A stretch of 64,000 nucleotides of DNA. Origin: Cercis canadensis (Eukaryota > Streptophyta > Magnoliopsida > Fabales > Fabaceae). The notes beneath the pieces are model-generated. The model was not told the DNA's origin. It worked only from the letters and a program-made list of their open reading frames with translations, and made no database searches. A program made the translations under genes and the position numbers. Shown one piece after another: positions 45,161 through 57,544 of the stretch; positions within the stretch are counted from its first letter, which is position 1; each line of letters opens with the position of its first letter. The DNA is taken from positions 186,001 to 250,000 of the forward strand of contig QAOA01007233.1 of NCBI GenBank assembly GCA_003255065.1, given 5' to 3'.

Positions 45161-46136
45161 ATAAGTCTCACCCGAACACACCCAACTGATGGGGAAGTTG
45201 CATAGTGCTCACCAATATTTTTTACAAATACAAATACTCAACTGCAAGAGATTAATCATTGTTTTGGATTCTAGAGATAGTTATAACCAAGTAAAACAAA
45301 TACTAATTAAATTTTTAACTCAACAAATAGAATTTATCCTAAGAATGATTAGAAAATGCTTGGTAGCCATAATTTTGTTGTCAGAATTATATGAACTTAT
45401 AAACACCTTTAAATATCTATGTAGTCTCTATCACTTTATGTCATCTAACAACCATATTTACATTCCGACAGATTTTTTCTAACTAAATTGCTTCACTCAT
45501 AACGATTCACATAATAAGAGAAGCTCTGTTTCATTATACAATCATGAGCATTATGTTATCTAACATGAATTGGAACACTTGTGAACAAGTATTAAGTTAT
45601 ATCACAGATTAACAATAGAAAAGATTAGCTTAATATTAGCTCTTCTTGAGTCAAATTACTACCAGCACACTACATTGCTCCAAAATTGCTATGGGGTACA
45701 AGGATTTCTTGTTTGCAAAAGCAGCAGCACCCAGAGTTTCTCAGAAGATTGTAGTAATTGCAAAGGATATACTATAGTGATAAAATTTGGAGAATGAAAT
45801 ATCAACTTAAAAATTTCATATTCAAATCCAATAATCAGAGGGAAAAGTGGTACTTATTACACGCTTTAAATCATAAGAAAATACCAACGATAAATTTATT
45901 AATAATTTCGATCGTCTAAACCATGCATCCAATGCAACGTATAAGTGAAAAGGTTGATACTAAATCCATAGAACATATCAGAATATCAAATATTAATGCA
46001 AGTCAATAATTACTCAAAATTCGTTGTTCAAAAGATCTGAGAACAACAAAATGAAGAAACTAGATCTGCCAACTATTCCCCATGTAAACATTTCTTCAAT
46101 TGCTTATAAAGGATGCTACTATACTACTCTAATTGC

Positions 46137-48146
46137 TTATTTAGCTGTTTCAGAAGCCTCAGAGGTGTTGACTTCTATAGGACACTGAGATACATATGGC
46201 TTGAGCTGCACAAGAATAGGAATTATATGAATCAGTAATGGATATGTGAATATATTATGCTAATGAAGTGATAGGATTACTGAAATTCTTCATTATCAAT
46301 CATTAAGGAAAGGAAATAATCTTGTTCTTAGCATATTATCAAAATTCCATATCGGAGACTCAGTGCAGGGTGGCAAAAATAAGAATGATTGTGGTGCAGG
46401 GAAAACCATGTAAAGCTCTAGAGAGCTCGAGCATATTTAGAGGAACAAGGTAAACTTTAACGTAAGGGTATGTTTGGTAGGGGGTAATACACTTTTTTCA
46501 AGGAGTAACAATGGCTGTAAACATTACTCTTTAATTATGTTTGGTATGCTTAGTAATTTGAGGAGATGAAGAGAAGAAAACGGGAGGAGAGTTTGAGGAA
46601 ATGGGGGATTGGGGAAGGGCCCAAAATATTTCCCCTTGCATTACTCTCCTAAATAGTTTCCCTCAATTTACTTTTATAACCAAACATATTTAAAACAAAG
46701 TAAATTTTACTCCTTAAGTTTTACTCCTTTTACTCCCCCTACCAAACATACCTTAAGGAAGAACTGACAACAAGAATAATCCGAGGAATAGATGTCAATA
46801 CTGTAAATATATCAAAAAAAAACTAGCAAACTATACAAGAAAGTAATGAGAATAAATTAGTGGAAGATGCAGACCTTAAAATCAGTCAGATCAGGGACTA
46901 CATAGTTTGGCAATTTTTCTTGCACCACGACATACCCACCTGCAATAAATTGCATGTTCACATTTAATCTGACAAAATCAAAATATGTTATTGGCATTAA
47001 GTTTGTCCAATAGTAAACGGGTTTTACGATGAATAAAATGTGATTCATGGAACTAAACATAAAGAGAAGAAGAGTGGATTCAATGGATACTACTTCAGTA
47101 ATGAACACAGTATCAGAATTATAAGAGTCATACATGGTAGCTGCAACCTTTTAGAACAAGAAATACAACACAAAGTACTTCTCAGTTCGCAGAAGATCAC
47201 AGATTTCTATAGTGGGATAGAATTGCTTCAAGCTATCAATCATCTGTTAGATAGAGCCACATACAAACCCCTTTTCAATCATTTTTCTATCTATTTTTGA
47301 TTAAGAAACAAAATCAAACCCCTCCCTTATTCACACTTGAAGAGGTTCTTTGAGTGACTCAATTTGGTGAAATGATGGAATACCAAATTGAAGTTGTAGA
47401 TAACTTTTGAGCCAAAAATAGGTAACTGCTACCCAAAATTTGGGAGTTATTCAAGAATTGTTCTCGAAACTATGAGCTCTCATACTAAGATTAAGTGAAA
47501 AACAACTAAGAAAATCACAAGTTAAGCAACGTTACATTTAGTAGTTCCCTTGTTCAAGTAATAAACATGATAGGAAATGAAAGCTAACAAGAGTACTCCC
47601 TTCCACCCGCAACAACATTTAATTCCCCCCTTTTCTATGAAGAGCTTCGTATAAGTCATAGAAAAGGGAATGAGAAACAAGATGATTAAAAAAGACACAA
47701 ACTTCACTGGAAAACACTGAACACGCATATTAATCAAACGATACGTACATTGACCTTGCATTTACAACTGCTAAGAAGCACCAGAAATTGACAATTCCCA
47801 TATCAAGCAATCAATGAGGCCCAAAGACACTAATAAAAAGATCTAATTTGACATTATTCATTAAAAATTTCAATCACCCACATCCCAGGATATTCCTCCA
47901 ACAACAAAACAGCAGCTAAGGATGTTCCTCCACATTGAACTACATCTAAAACAGTGAATGCCAATTGTATTGCAGATTTAGGGGAAAGTGAAGAAAGAAA
48001 CCTTTGCGAGTGTGGAAGCCAGTGGGCTTGCAATTCTTGCCCTTGTAGTAACCTCGGGGAGCACGCTTTGATGACAGAATGTCAAGTGATGAAGTTCGCT
48101 TCCTTCGGAATGCCCTTCCTATCCCTAAAATGAGTCCCAAAGGCAT
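46137..48146 (-). CDS. mL41: Mitochondrial large-subunit ribosomal protein mL41 (MRP-L27 family)
   Basis: Three exons join in phase: 48002-48146, 46875-46939 and 46137-46205 (279 nt, 92 aa). The start MPLGLILGIGRAFRRKRTSS is followed by SKRAPRGYYKGKNCKPTGF, then GYVVVQEKLPNYVVPDLTDF and LKPYVSQCP, the core of the MRP-L27/mL41 family (PF09809). The basic, arginine-rich N-terminus fits import into mitochondria and rRNA contact in the large subunit. The length agrees with the compact plant members that I recall. Intron 2 carries a Tourist-like MITE. A nuclear housekeeping gene; the product acts in the mitochondrial matrix. Confidence 0.9.
46466..46753. mobile_element. Tourist-like (PIF/Harbinger) MITE in mL41 intron 2
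   Basis: The terminal inverted repeats are gggtatgtttggtaggggg on the left and ccccctaccaaacatacct on the right. The trinucleotide TAA flanks both ends (46463-46465 and 46754-46756), the 3-bp duplication typical of PIF/Harbinger. The element is 288 bp and non-coding. Confidence 0.8.
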
Positions 48147-48534
48147 CTTGTTTATCTATCTCCCTTTAACAGAATCCAATCTGAATCTGTTATTGTGGGA
48201 GATGAGAAAAATTTAATCTTGTTCTTGTTGCAAACTTGAATTGAGAAAAATCTGATTTTGCTGAGCTCAAACCCTGGTTCCGTTGCAGTGCAAGCAAGGA
48301 CTACGAACAACTCCTTCCTCAGGCAGTGTCACACTGTCGCCTTTGTGTTCCCTAATACGATGTCGTTTCTTGGTTTCGGGTAATGGACTTGTGGACTGAT
48401 CAAGTTTGGTCCATGGCCCAATCGATTAATTAAATAGTAATAAAATGAAAAACATTAAGAAGACTAAATTACACAGTAGCAGAAAAAAAGATTAAATACA
48501 AATTTAAAAAGAGATCATTATTGTTACATCACAC

Positions 48535-48582
<48 letters not shown>

Positions 48583-49358
48583 GTAGGTTTATGACTATAA
48601 AATATATTTTTAGGTGAGTGACTACTAAAATTTGAGTTTTTAAATTTTTCTTTGATTACTGATTATCTTATGTTTCTCAATGGTTATTAATGAAAAAAAC
48701 TTAACTTTTTTTTTTTTCAATCACTTCCCAATAATTATTTATGACTTTGTGAACCAAAAATAATTGTCTCAACAATTTTTCCATATTAAAAATAGATTTA
48801 AAACTTCAAAATGTTACAATTTGAATGGAGGATTAGCTATGTGAGCCTGCCACCCAAGTTCAAGATTTAGTATTTACAATTTGACCAAGTGAAAAAACTA
48901 AAATAAGAATCATGATTTTGAGTTTTTCATGACTAAAACTTCAAAAATTTGAACCACGATTGTGTAAATTGCCAAGATCAATATGTCAAATAGGGAGTTA
49001 GTACAATAAGGACGAAACTTCATTCTCTTTCTATTTTTGGGTTTTTTTGTAAAGACCAAAGAATATGGTCCTAGTCAACTTAACTTGTCAACTTCACTAG
49101 TAAATACAAGTTAATGTACAGATACAATCATACAATAGGAGAAATCATCAACCATAACTTACATAGGCGATTGGAATAAACAACTTCAAACACACAAGTG
49201 GAATGAAATGAAACAAATAAAACACTTCACAACACTCTATTTTTTGTTTTCGTTTTGGGTGATTTACTTTTCAACAATCTTGAAGCCACATTTCAACCAC
49301 ACAAAGCCACCAATCGCCTAAATAATACACAATATGAAGGTGATTTCTTTTGCTTTAG
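48147..49358. other. Spacer between mL41 and the RGLG 3' end
   Basis: Promoter side of mL41, then AT-rich DNA with an A tract of about 40 bases (48540-48580). No gene is supported. Confidence 0.4.
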
Positions 49359-52300
49359 TCAGCCAGTGAACACTCTGAGACGATTGGTGATCCTCTCTCT
49401 GCATATGGGGCAGTTGGTTATCCTTGATCCACAATCCCTGCAAGTCTGCGTTCCAAAAGATTGTTAAAAACTCATAATTCTAGCAATAGAATAGAAAAGA
49501 AGAATAAAAAGGAGACCATGAATTCAATGGAGCTCACCATGTGCCCACATTGAAAGGCTAAGTCCTTTGCATTGGTCAGGCAAATTGGGCAAACCTGCAA
49601 AATTTCATTGGATATAGACACCATATCAGAAAAAACTTCTCAGCCAAGATATCTTGTTCAATCAATAAATTTGTGTACCTAGAGCAATATTCATATACCC
49701 TCTTAAATCTACGAAGCAGTGATAAAGAAGCAGATATGCTAAGGAGCTATTTGGCACCAAAAAAAAACCCAAAATCTTATAGATAGAAATTAGCCTCCCA
49801 CTTGTTGCAGGAATCCTATGAAAATTTATTTTCCTGAGATTTGAAATCTAAAACCAAACATAATAATCATAAATTTCCATGATGAATTTCTTAAATCCAT
49901 GTACTGAATACCACCTAGAGCACTTTAGATTTCAGTTTTACCATTTGGGTTCGCTCATCATCTGCGGATGCTGATATATTATTGCTTAGTGCACGAGCAG
50001 GTGGCACAGGCCGAGAATAAGGAACTGGAGGAGGCTTTGGAACTATTTTCTTCGCCCGTCCCGTTACGTGTCTTTTGTCCAAAGATAATCAGAGAAGAAG
50101 AAAAACGTTAATCATCAAACAGCAAATTATATCAAATACTCACTAGAAAGAAAAGAAAATAAGACTGTTTTAAATAAAAGGCATCATGATTGTTTTCACC
50201 AAGTGAAACTTAAGGTAGAGTATAAGGATCCCACCCAAGTAGTCCAAGTTCAATTGCTGCTTTATATTGGAAGGGTATCTCCATGAGAGCAGCCAGAGCA
50301 AAAGCTGCTTCTTTCTCGGCAGGGCTTGCATTTTTAGACATGATCTCAGTGAAGTTAACAAACTGGATATGAGGGGGGGCAAAAATGCTTAGAAGTAATC
50401 AAGTGATGCTAAACTAGGTAAATAGGTAAGGCCATTCAAAAAATTTGGCTACCATTGCTATACCTGAAAGTTGTCAAAATCGCGTGCCGGTATCTTGTCA
50501 TCAAACTTTTTCATGTCATCCCAAGGTCCATCACCAACTCCAACAAGAATAATCGAAAGCGGGTACAAACTGGTAGTAGAAGTCATGAAGTAGAAAACAA
50601 AAATTAATGTATAATCAGGTTGCAACTGCATGTTCTTGTATTTGTTATTAACATTGGAGAGATTGATATTTCTAATTCGTTCCATGTTGATAATCTAAGA
50701 AGTTCTTTTGCATGGTTTTCTCACTCGTTTAAAAAATCTAGGTAACCATTTAGGATTTTTGTCTATCAATCAATTTGCAATATTTACCTTGCATCAGCAA
50801 TTGCTTGGATAGTCTTCTGTTCTTGAGGACTGAGTTCTCCATCGTCAGTGTTAACACTTCTTGTAACCTTCAAATCAAACAAAACTATGTAAATGAGATT
50901 GTAGATGCCTGTACACACACACACACAGAGGTAACAATATAAACCTGGCCATCTGCAATGATAAGCAACACATGGAATTGACCGCGATGTTTCTCAACTA
51001 TGTCTATTGCAGCCTCAATCACGGGAGCATAAGATGTTGGCCCTTCAAAACAGATGCAAATATTCCTTCAGCCATGATTCTCAAGCAAAAGCTTTGGTCT
51101 GACATATTTAGAAAACATTCCCTAAATAGCAACTGCAGTAAATTACTATAGATGCTAATGACCTGAAAGTTTCAAGTTTGGAACTATTTTTTGGTAGCAA
51201 GCCAGAACTTCCTCAAAGCCATGGCAGGGAGAATGATCACTGTGAAAGCTAAACACTTCTTGATCATGAGTTGTAGCTGTACAATCATGAAAGTTAAGCG
51301 ACAAGTTAAATTGGAAAGATAGATAGAACTCAGTTCTATAATGTTCTTCTGTTAAGGACTAGGCCCGCATTACCATCGCCAAATCCAAAACAAGGAATTA
51401 AGTTGTCATCATCAAAGGGAGCCAAAGTCTTGCCAATGATGGAGAGGGCCTTCTCATAGGGGTTAGGCGTGTCGCCAATGGCGTGCAGGCTTCGCTTGTT
51501 GAATGAGATTTTGCCTTCAATAACAACATTGATGCATTGGCTTCCAAGGCGAACAGTGGAAAAAAAAATCACTTCAAAAGAATAATATAACTAAAACTCA
51601 TAACATTTCATGTACTACCACTCACCAGTCCATTCATTGCTCTTTGTGAAATCAATACCAACGATTAGATTGGATGATTCTAAGCCTTCTTTCCTCAAGG
51701 CTGCGGTAACCTGTATAAGAAAAAAGGCCATTCAATGTGTGTGTTAGGTTAAAGTACCTTTCACTCATGATAACAATTTGCATTACACTGATTTACTTAG
51801 TGCGATATTATGTTGATTAATCAACACAGGTGATAAATCTCCAAAGATTATGTAACTAAAGCAATATTATAATGGCACATATGAATTTAACTATAGTGCA
51901 TTAGTATCTATTTGCGTAGGCTATTTAGAACAATTAACTAAGACTGCAAGGTGAGTTTAGGGATATAAAGACAAAAAAGAAAGGAAATTGGGTTGGGAGA
52001 GAAGGCAATCCTTTTAACTAACAAACATGGTTGGTTATACATATATTTTCTTCTTATAGGTAATATTAAACAATGTTTATGCTTCAAAAAATAAACAAAT
52101 TCCAAATTTCTGACTATTTTTGACAAAAAAATATTTTTTTTTATATATTAATGTGTATTCATCTATTTGATCAAAGTAGAGGTGGTAAAAATTAGAGCAT
52201 AATATTTTTTAGAGCAATGGACTTGACCCAAATAAAATTAACCAAAATTAAATAAATAATAATTTATACTATCATAAAAAAAAGGATTTATTTTTGTCTA

Positions 52301-55300
52301 TTTCTTATTTTTATTAAAAATTCAAAATCTCATTCTTCCAACTATTAAAATGATGGAAAGTCACATAAAAAAAAATATTAAAATGAAAAGATAAAAATGG
52401 CATTCTAATAACTATCACTCATATTCATATTCCAATAAAAACTAAACGATCTATGACAGAATAATACTGAAATCGTGCTTGGGTTTTACAACCAAAGGCA
52501 GATTGGAGCTATCATATGATTCATATCAAAGTCAAACAATCCTTATAGTGTTCCACCGCTTGGTCACTCCTCAAATTTGTCCCTAAATCCTAAAATTCAT
52601 AATAATGTTTTATTCTTCTCTCTTTTTTTTTCCCCCCTACTGATCATCATGTTTCACCGCCTTACTCAAACTAAAGTTACTTTCCCTATTTGACTAGGTT
52701 TCATAAATTAAGTTTCCTATTTCTTTTTATTTTTTTTCTTTTACAACTATAAGTATTCCTTACTCCTCACCAACGGCTACTACGACGCAGCTGAAATTAT
52801 TGCCGGAGTTTCTTGCTTCTCTATCACGGCGGCTCCTCCCTCCGCCACCCAGTCACCCACAATGGCAAGTCGCAAGCGCAACACTGAAATCAAGAAGATT
52901 GAAAACAAGCAAGCAAGGAATGTCTGCTTTTCTAAGCGCCGTCAGGGACTGTTCAAGATTGCCGAGAAGTACCACCAAATCTCCAAATCCCACGTTGCCG
53001 TCCTTGTCTTCTCCTCTTCCGGAAAATCCTACGTCGATGGCTCCCCCTCTTTCGACCCCATTGTTCGCAAATTCCTTCAGACCCAGTCCTCTGGTTCTGA
53101 TTCTGAGTCTAGTACCATCACTGATTCCTCTGTTTCTGATTCTGTCTCTAATGCTGTTATTGGTGAAGGAACTGCAGTGCGGCTGAGGGAATGGGTGGAG
53201 TCCATGAAAGTGGAAGAGTATGAGAGCTTGGAGGAGTTGAAGGCGATGAAGAAAACTATTGAAGAAATCAAAGAAAAGGTGATCCACGGTTTTGTGGACT
53301 CTCTCGTCATGAGAGGAGTCTAGTCTAGAGCTCACATTGATGGGATCAATGCTCGTTGATCGTAACGTCTTGAGTTACAGAGTTTGATCAATTTACTTTG
53401 ATCTTATAGCGGCATAGGCACAAACACTTGGTGGGCAATAAGGATTTTGCAGAATCCCTTTTACCCATAGAAAAAGTTTTCAACTTAAACCAAAACCCGT
53501 TGATCCTGGGATGAGAGAGTTGGGCAGAGGCCAAAAGTGGAGCTATTGTTCAGAAACAGGTAGCTTCAGTGAATACACAGAGAGAGCTATCTGCATTAAG
53601 AGGAAGAGTTTCCTATTTCAGAGCCCTATCTCTGTGTTTATCTTCTGCTGTGGAAAGAGGATCCTTAGAAACAGACACACTTCCTAAAGATGCTAGTACC
53701 ATCAGCACAGTTTTCCCCGCAAACAGAATGTGATCTTAGACTATTGATTTTATGAAATCTTTTTTTTTTTTCTCTACAATCTATTCTCTTCCATATCTAT
53801 TTCTTTACACTATCTTTACATGTTATTATTGATAACTATCACTAATGAAGTGTGATCTAAAAGAAAGCAGGTTCACATTACCTTTGGGTTTCTTTTCCTT
53901 TTTTAATGCCAAATCAAATAGCCAAAGTAACACTGCTAATAGTCTAAGACACGCAAAACACGAGTCTTTCAATAGTGTTTATGCTTAGCTTAATGTAGAA
54001 TGACATGTGTATCATGGTGTGAGAAGTTGGATAGTAGAATACGCAATGACTACCCTTGATTCCTGCCTAACTCGAGAATATTTACAAGACTTCTAGCTTA
54101 ACCTTTCGTCTTTGATAGAAACTATTATTCAACCAATTTAATTGGCCCACTTACACCTCAGCTCATCTATGAAAGGTATTTCCCTTCTAAAAGAATACCA
54201 AGTGCTTGTTTGAGATAGCGTTGAAGCTTCTTCATTCTCTGCCTTACCATGGCAAATTTGGGGTAACAAAACTATACCAAACAAGCTAGAAATGATTATA
54301 AGAATATCTTTAATCAGGGTATAAAAATAAATCGTAATAAGAATAGATTAATCCAATACTATTAGACAATACACTAATGACATACTTGGAATCTTAGAAA
54401 AAAGCGAACAAAAATACCTTTAATAATTGAGTAGAAAATACTCTATCATAAACATCTAAAAAATTAATATTTAATTAAAATTGGGTTAGCTTAAAATTAT
54501 AAAAAAGAATAAGTTACTTTCTCTCCTTGTCATACACACTCTCATAGATAAAACAAATTAGTAAGTGACATAAAGATATTCATAGAGAGAGCTTTTATGC
54601 CTTTATCTCTTATAGTGGGCATGCTTGAGCCTTTTCTATATATTTTCAGTCCCACTATGTCGTTTCCCTGTCTCGTCCTTCTTTTTCTTCTTTTTCTTAT
54701 CTTTTTTCTGATTCTATGATAAGCCATAAATTTCAATGTATATGTTTTTTTTCACACTTATAAACATATACTTCTGATAATATTTAAATTTAACTATATG
54801 TATGCAAATATTTTTTGTACAATTTTATATTAGCACATGTCTATATATAAGTTTTTTTTTGGTTTACATCAGGATATTCTCACACTCTTTGGATATGAGA
54901 CTAATCTTTGTTCTAAACGGGAGCACTAACCGATAAATTACTCCCATCAAGTGCGACTCCAAGGATTCGAACTCATGACTTTTGACCTAGAACGCTTTAG
55001 GGCTCAACCTACTTCCACTAAGTCAACACCTTGTTGATTATATATAAGTTTAAGTAACTTGACTTGACTTACTCCAGCAAATTAAAAGCTTGACTTGACT
55101 TACTGTTTGTTTGGATCAAACGGATAATGGAAGAAAAAGGATAGATATGTCATTTCTATGTTTATGACATTTTTCTAAAAGTGACAAGAAAATAAAGAAT
55201 AATCCTCATTGCAAACTCTATTTATTTTTTATTTTTCTAGTTCTTCTAAATTTCTCTCCTTCCTTTCTTTTACTCGTCGCTTAAACAATAGAGATAAAAA

Positions 55301-57233
55301 AAAAAAAAATCACCCTTCATCCTCTCAATTTTTTCCCTTCTCTTTAAGTTTATGTTTTTCCCCTTCAACTATTGATTTTACATGGGTATCATCAAAGCAT
55401 ATCCCTTTATTCCATAATTTTAAACCATTTAAAGCTACATCAATAGCCAAAAAATCAACATCATCATATCATAAAATACCAAACATCTGGCCCATCAATA
55501 AAGATGATTTGGAGTTAAGTAATATACTAAAGTTTATTCAACAAAATAGTCCTCCAATTAAACTAGAGAAAGAAAAAAAAAATTGCAAATCTTCATAAAT
55601 CAGCCGCTAGGTATGAATTTTCTTCAGACAACAACCAATTTGAACTTCCATGCTCTTACCTTGATACTTATACATACTAACCACTTCTCATAACATCACT
55701 TATCCATTGACCATTCGTTTTTCCTTATTGAAAATGATTTTGAATATGACTTTTTTTTTCGTGCAAATTACTCAAAACTTTTATCATTAACCTTACGAAA
55801 AGTATAAACAGTGTCAAAAATTTGAAGAATACGAGAAAAAAAAAAATTAAGTGGTTCACTATATAAAACTCCATTATGAATTGCATTTCGTTGTCAAAGA
55901 TTCAAAGAATAATATAATAATTGGATAATAGGACAACTAAACTGATTAAAAAACTATGTAAATTTGATAACCATGTGAATACTCTAGATTCACGTGACAC
56001 GTGGGTAGGACAATATAACCCACTAATTTAAGCACTTATTATATATGTTAGCGATCTAATTTAAGCACTTATTATATAAATGTGCTAGCCATCTACTAAG
56101 GTTATTGTAAAATGTCAATTTGCAGCTCAATAGGCATCTTGACTTTTTTACCCCCACAATCTTTTTCTCCCTCCTTAGTTAAGTCAAATTTTTATAGGGG
56201 AAGATGAGGGAAAAGACAATTAAGTATATCATACTTGTGAATTTATTACAATCATATTAGGTTATGAGGTTATAATATTTATATATATAGTTAATGTGTA
56301 AAATATGTAAATATATATTCAGTACATGAAACGATTATGTTTAAATATAAAAATAAATAAAAAATAAGTTAGTATAAAAATAAAATAACCACATATTTTA
56401 ATTATTATACAAGTGTATACATGAGATGGTCTTTCTCTTGTCTTCTTCAAGTTTTGATACATTTTTCCAATTTTCTTTGTATTTTTGGTTTTTTTTTTTT
56501 TATGTGTTGTATTTTTGGTATTTAAAGCTAAAGAAATGGGCTTTTTTATTTATTTATTGAGTAATTTGAGTCCATCAATCAAGAGAAAATATTATATGTG
56601 AGATAACAAGAATTCAAGAAAAAGAAAATGATTTCTCACAAAACAAATAAAAATAAGAAAAACATATTTTTTAAACAATTATTTGTATTTCAAAATATTT
56701 TTACTATTTTTTTTCCTCTATATTCACTATTCTATTCAAATTACAATCACTATATTTTTCTGCAAAACAAACAAAGCCTAAAATCTGTTTTCTTTTCTGA
56801 TAAAAAGCCTAAAACCTAATCAGTTGATTCTACAATCTGCTATTAAACGATTTCATTATATGCAATTATGAAGCAGAAATTTATATTAAAAAAAAAAAAG
56901 GAAACTTGAATTTTTTTTTTTTATAAGAACAGAAAAATAAGAAAGGAGAGAGAAGCAAACCTGGTCAAGGGAAGAGAAGTTATCTCGAATGAGAGCATAT
57001 TTCTTCTTAGCAGATAACTTTCTCTCTGTGATGTGCTTCACTCCTGAAGTAGACATTGGTTTTGCCGGCTGAGGCAGAGGCTGCGGCTGGGGCTGCGGCG
57101 GAGGTAGCAACGACGCTGCCGTTGACCGTGGATTTGACACCGTTCTTGTGGTTACGTTGGGGAAGGCTCTTCTTGTGACGCTATTGCTGTCTTTACCATT
57201 TCTGGAAAATTGACGAGCAAGGATGTTTCCCAT
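49359..57233 (-). CDS. RGLG: RGLG-type RING E3 ubiquitin ligase (copine/vWA + RING)
   Basis: Eleven exons join in phase (432 aa): 56961-57233, 51626-51710, 51374-51514, 51163-51276, 50945-51042, 50788-50867, 50464-50569, 50235-50362, 49942-50071, 49538-49594, 49359-49445. The start MGN gives a glycine at position 2 suitable for N-myristoylation and plasma-membrane attachment. Residues of about 1-80 are a low-complexity Ser/Pro/Gln region. [20 protein letters not shown] leads into the copine/von Willebrand A domain, with a DFTKS metal site (D111, T113, S115), [19 protein letters not shown] and [13 protein letters not shown]. The C-terminal RING (from residue 386) reads CPIC, CGHMTCRDCG, CPIC. 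Arabidopsis RGLG1-5 act in hormone and stress signalling by attaching ubiquitin chains; a matching role is inferred. Intron 1 (5250 bases) contains a MADS gene on the other strand. Confidence 0.92.
52140..52740. other. Upstream region of the nested MADS gene
   Basis: AT-rich intron sequence serving as promoter side of the MADS gene. Contains short pyrimidine tracts (for example 52617-52637). No other gene is seen. Confidence 0.35.
52748..52753 (+). promoter_or_regulatory. Possible TATA box of the MADS gene
   Basis: tataag 109-114 bases upstream of the ATG at 52862, between a T/C-rich stretch and a C-rich leader. Confidence 0.35.
52862..53323 (+). CDS. Type I MADS-box transcription factor (M-alpha, AGL62/AGL61-like)
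   Basis: A single intronless exon of 153 codons plus stop, starting at the ATG at 52862. The MADS domain fills residues 1 to about 60: basic start [20 protein letters not shown], the [18 protein letters not shown] helix, and [13 protein letters not shown]. The absence of a K-box and introns and the short acidic/serine C-terminus (SSGSDSESS) with a short helix ([19 protein letters not shown]) mark it as type I M-alpha. Relatives in Arabidopsis (AGL61, AGL62, AGL28, AGL23) act in the central cell and endosperm; a role in seed development is inferred. The gene lies wholly inside intron 1 of RGLG, transcribed the other way. Its codon use is GC-richer than its surroundings. Confidence 0.92.
   Translation: MASRKRNTEIKKIENKQARNVCFSKRRQGLFKIAEKYHQISKSHVAVLVFSSSGKSYVDGSPSFDPIVRKFLQTQSSGSDSESSTITDSSVSDSVSNAVIGEGTAVRLREWVESMKVEEYESLEELKAMKKTIEEIKEKVIHGFVDSLVMRGV
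54850..55036 (-). mobile_element. tRNA-derived SINE
   Basis: Read on the minus strand it begins caacaaggtgttgacttagtgg (box A), has a clear box B gagttcgaatcct (54962-54974), continues for about 110 bases and ends in an A run (T run 54852-54860 on the plus strand). This is the full layout of a pol III SINE, inserted in RGLG intron 1 in the same orientation as the gene. Confidence 0.7.
56022..56084. repeat. Local tandem duplication (about 35 bp, two copies)
   Basis: The string ctaatttaagcacttattat occurs twice 33-36 bases apart, each followed by ata and gttagc/gctagc. Confidence 0.7.
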
Positions 57234-57544
57234 CGCATCTTCTAAGTTGCAGCTCAAAAATTTAAAAGAGATATAATGATTTTATAGTCACAAAAATAAA
57301 CAAGTAAAGATAAAGATTACCTAAAATATAATCACACAAAAACAAATCGATGAAAATTTGAGAAGGAGATGGGAAATTTCACTGGGAATCGGATGCTTCA
57401 CTTTTGTGAGTATTCTTGGCTTAATTCGAAAGAGAGAACCGAATTCCAAAATGAAACAAGACTCAACACTGAACTTGTGAGTAGAAAATCTTCGGCTTGC
57501 GTGTAAGGTTAGGTGGAATTTATTGTTCGAGAAAAGAAGTAGGG

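Larger units (their letters stand above)
42808..46136. other. Intergenic stretch rich in foldback elements
   Basis: Upstream region of unit C, an (AT)n run at about 43708-43736 and two foldback elements listed separately. The region 45189-45482 has an open plus-strand frame of 97 codons with no recognisable features. No gene is supported. Confidence 0.4.
53330..56960. other. Distal part of RGLG intron 1 with no further supported gene
   Basis: AT-rich intron sequence with a SINE and a local duplication listed separately. The 129-codon plus-strand frame at 55209-55598 is low-complexity and unsupported. Confidence 0.4.

Noticed and set aside
45189..45482. 97-codon plus-strand frame
   Set aside because: AT-rich, with no domain or sign of conservation; adjacent to a foldback element.
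53077..53310. Second minus-strand frame over the MADS gene
   Set aside because: Another shadow of the same coding sequence.
52853..53335. 160-codon minus-strand frame opposite the MADS gene
   Set aside because: It is the antisense shadow of the MADS coding sequence, favoured by that gene's higher GC content.
55209..55598. 129-codon plus-strand frame in RGLG intron 1
   Set aside because: Low-complexity Ser/Phe/Lys text in AT-rich DNA; no domain and no conserved motif.
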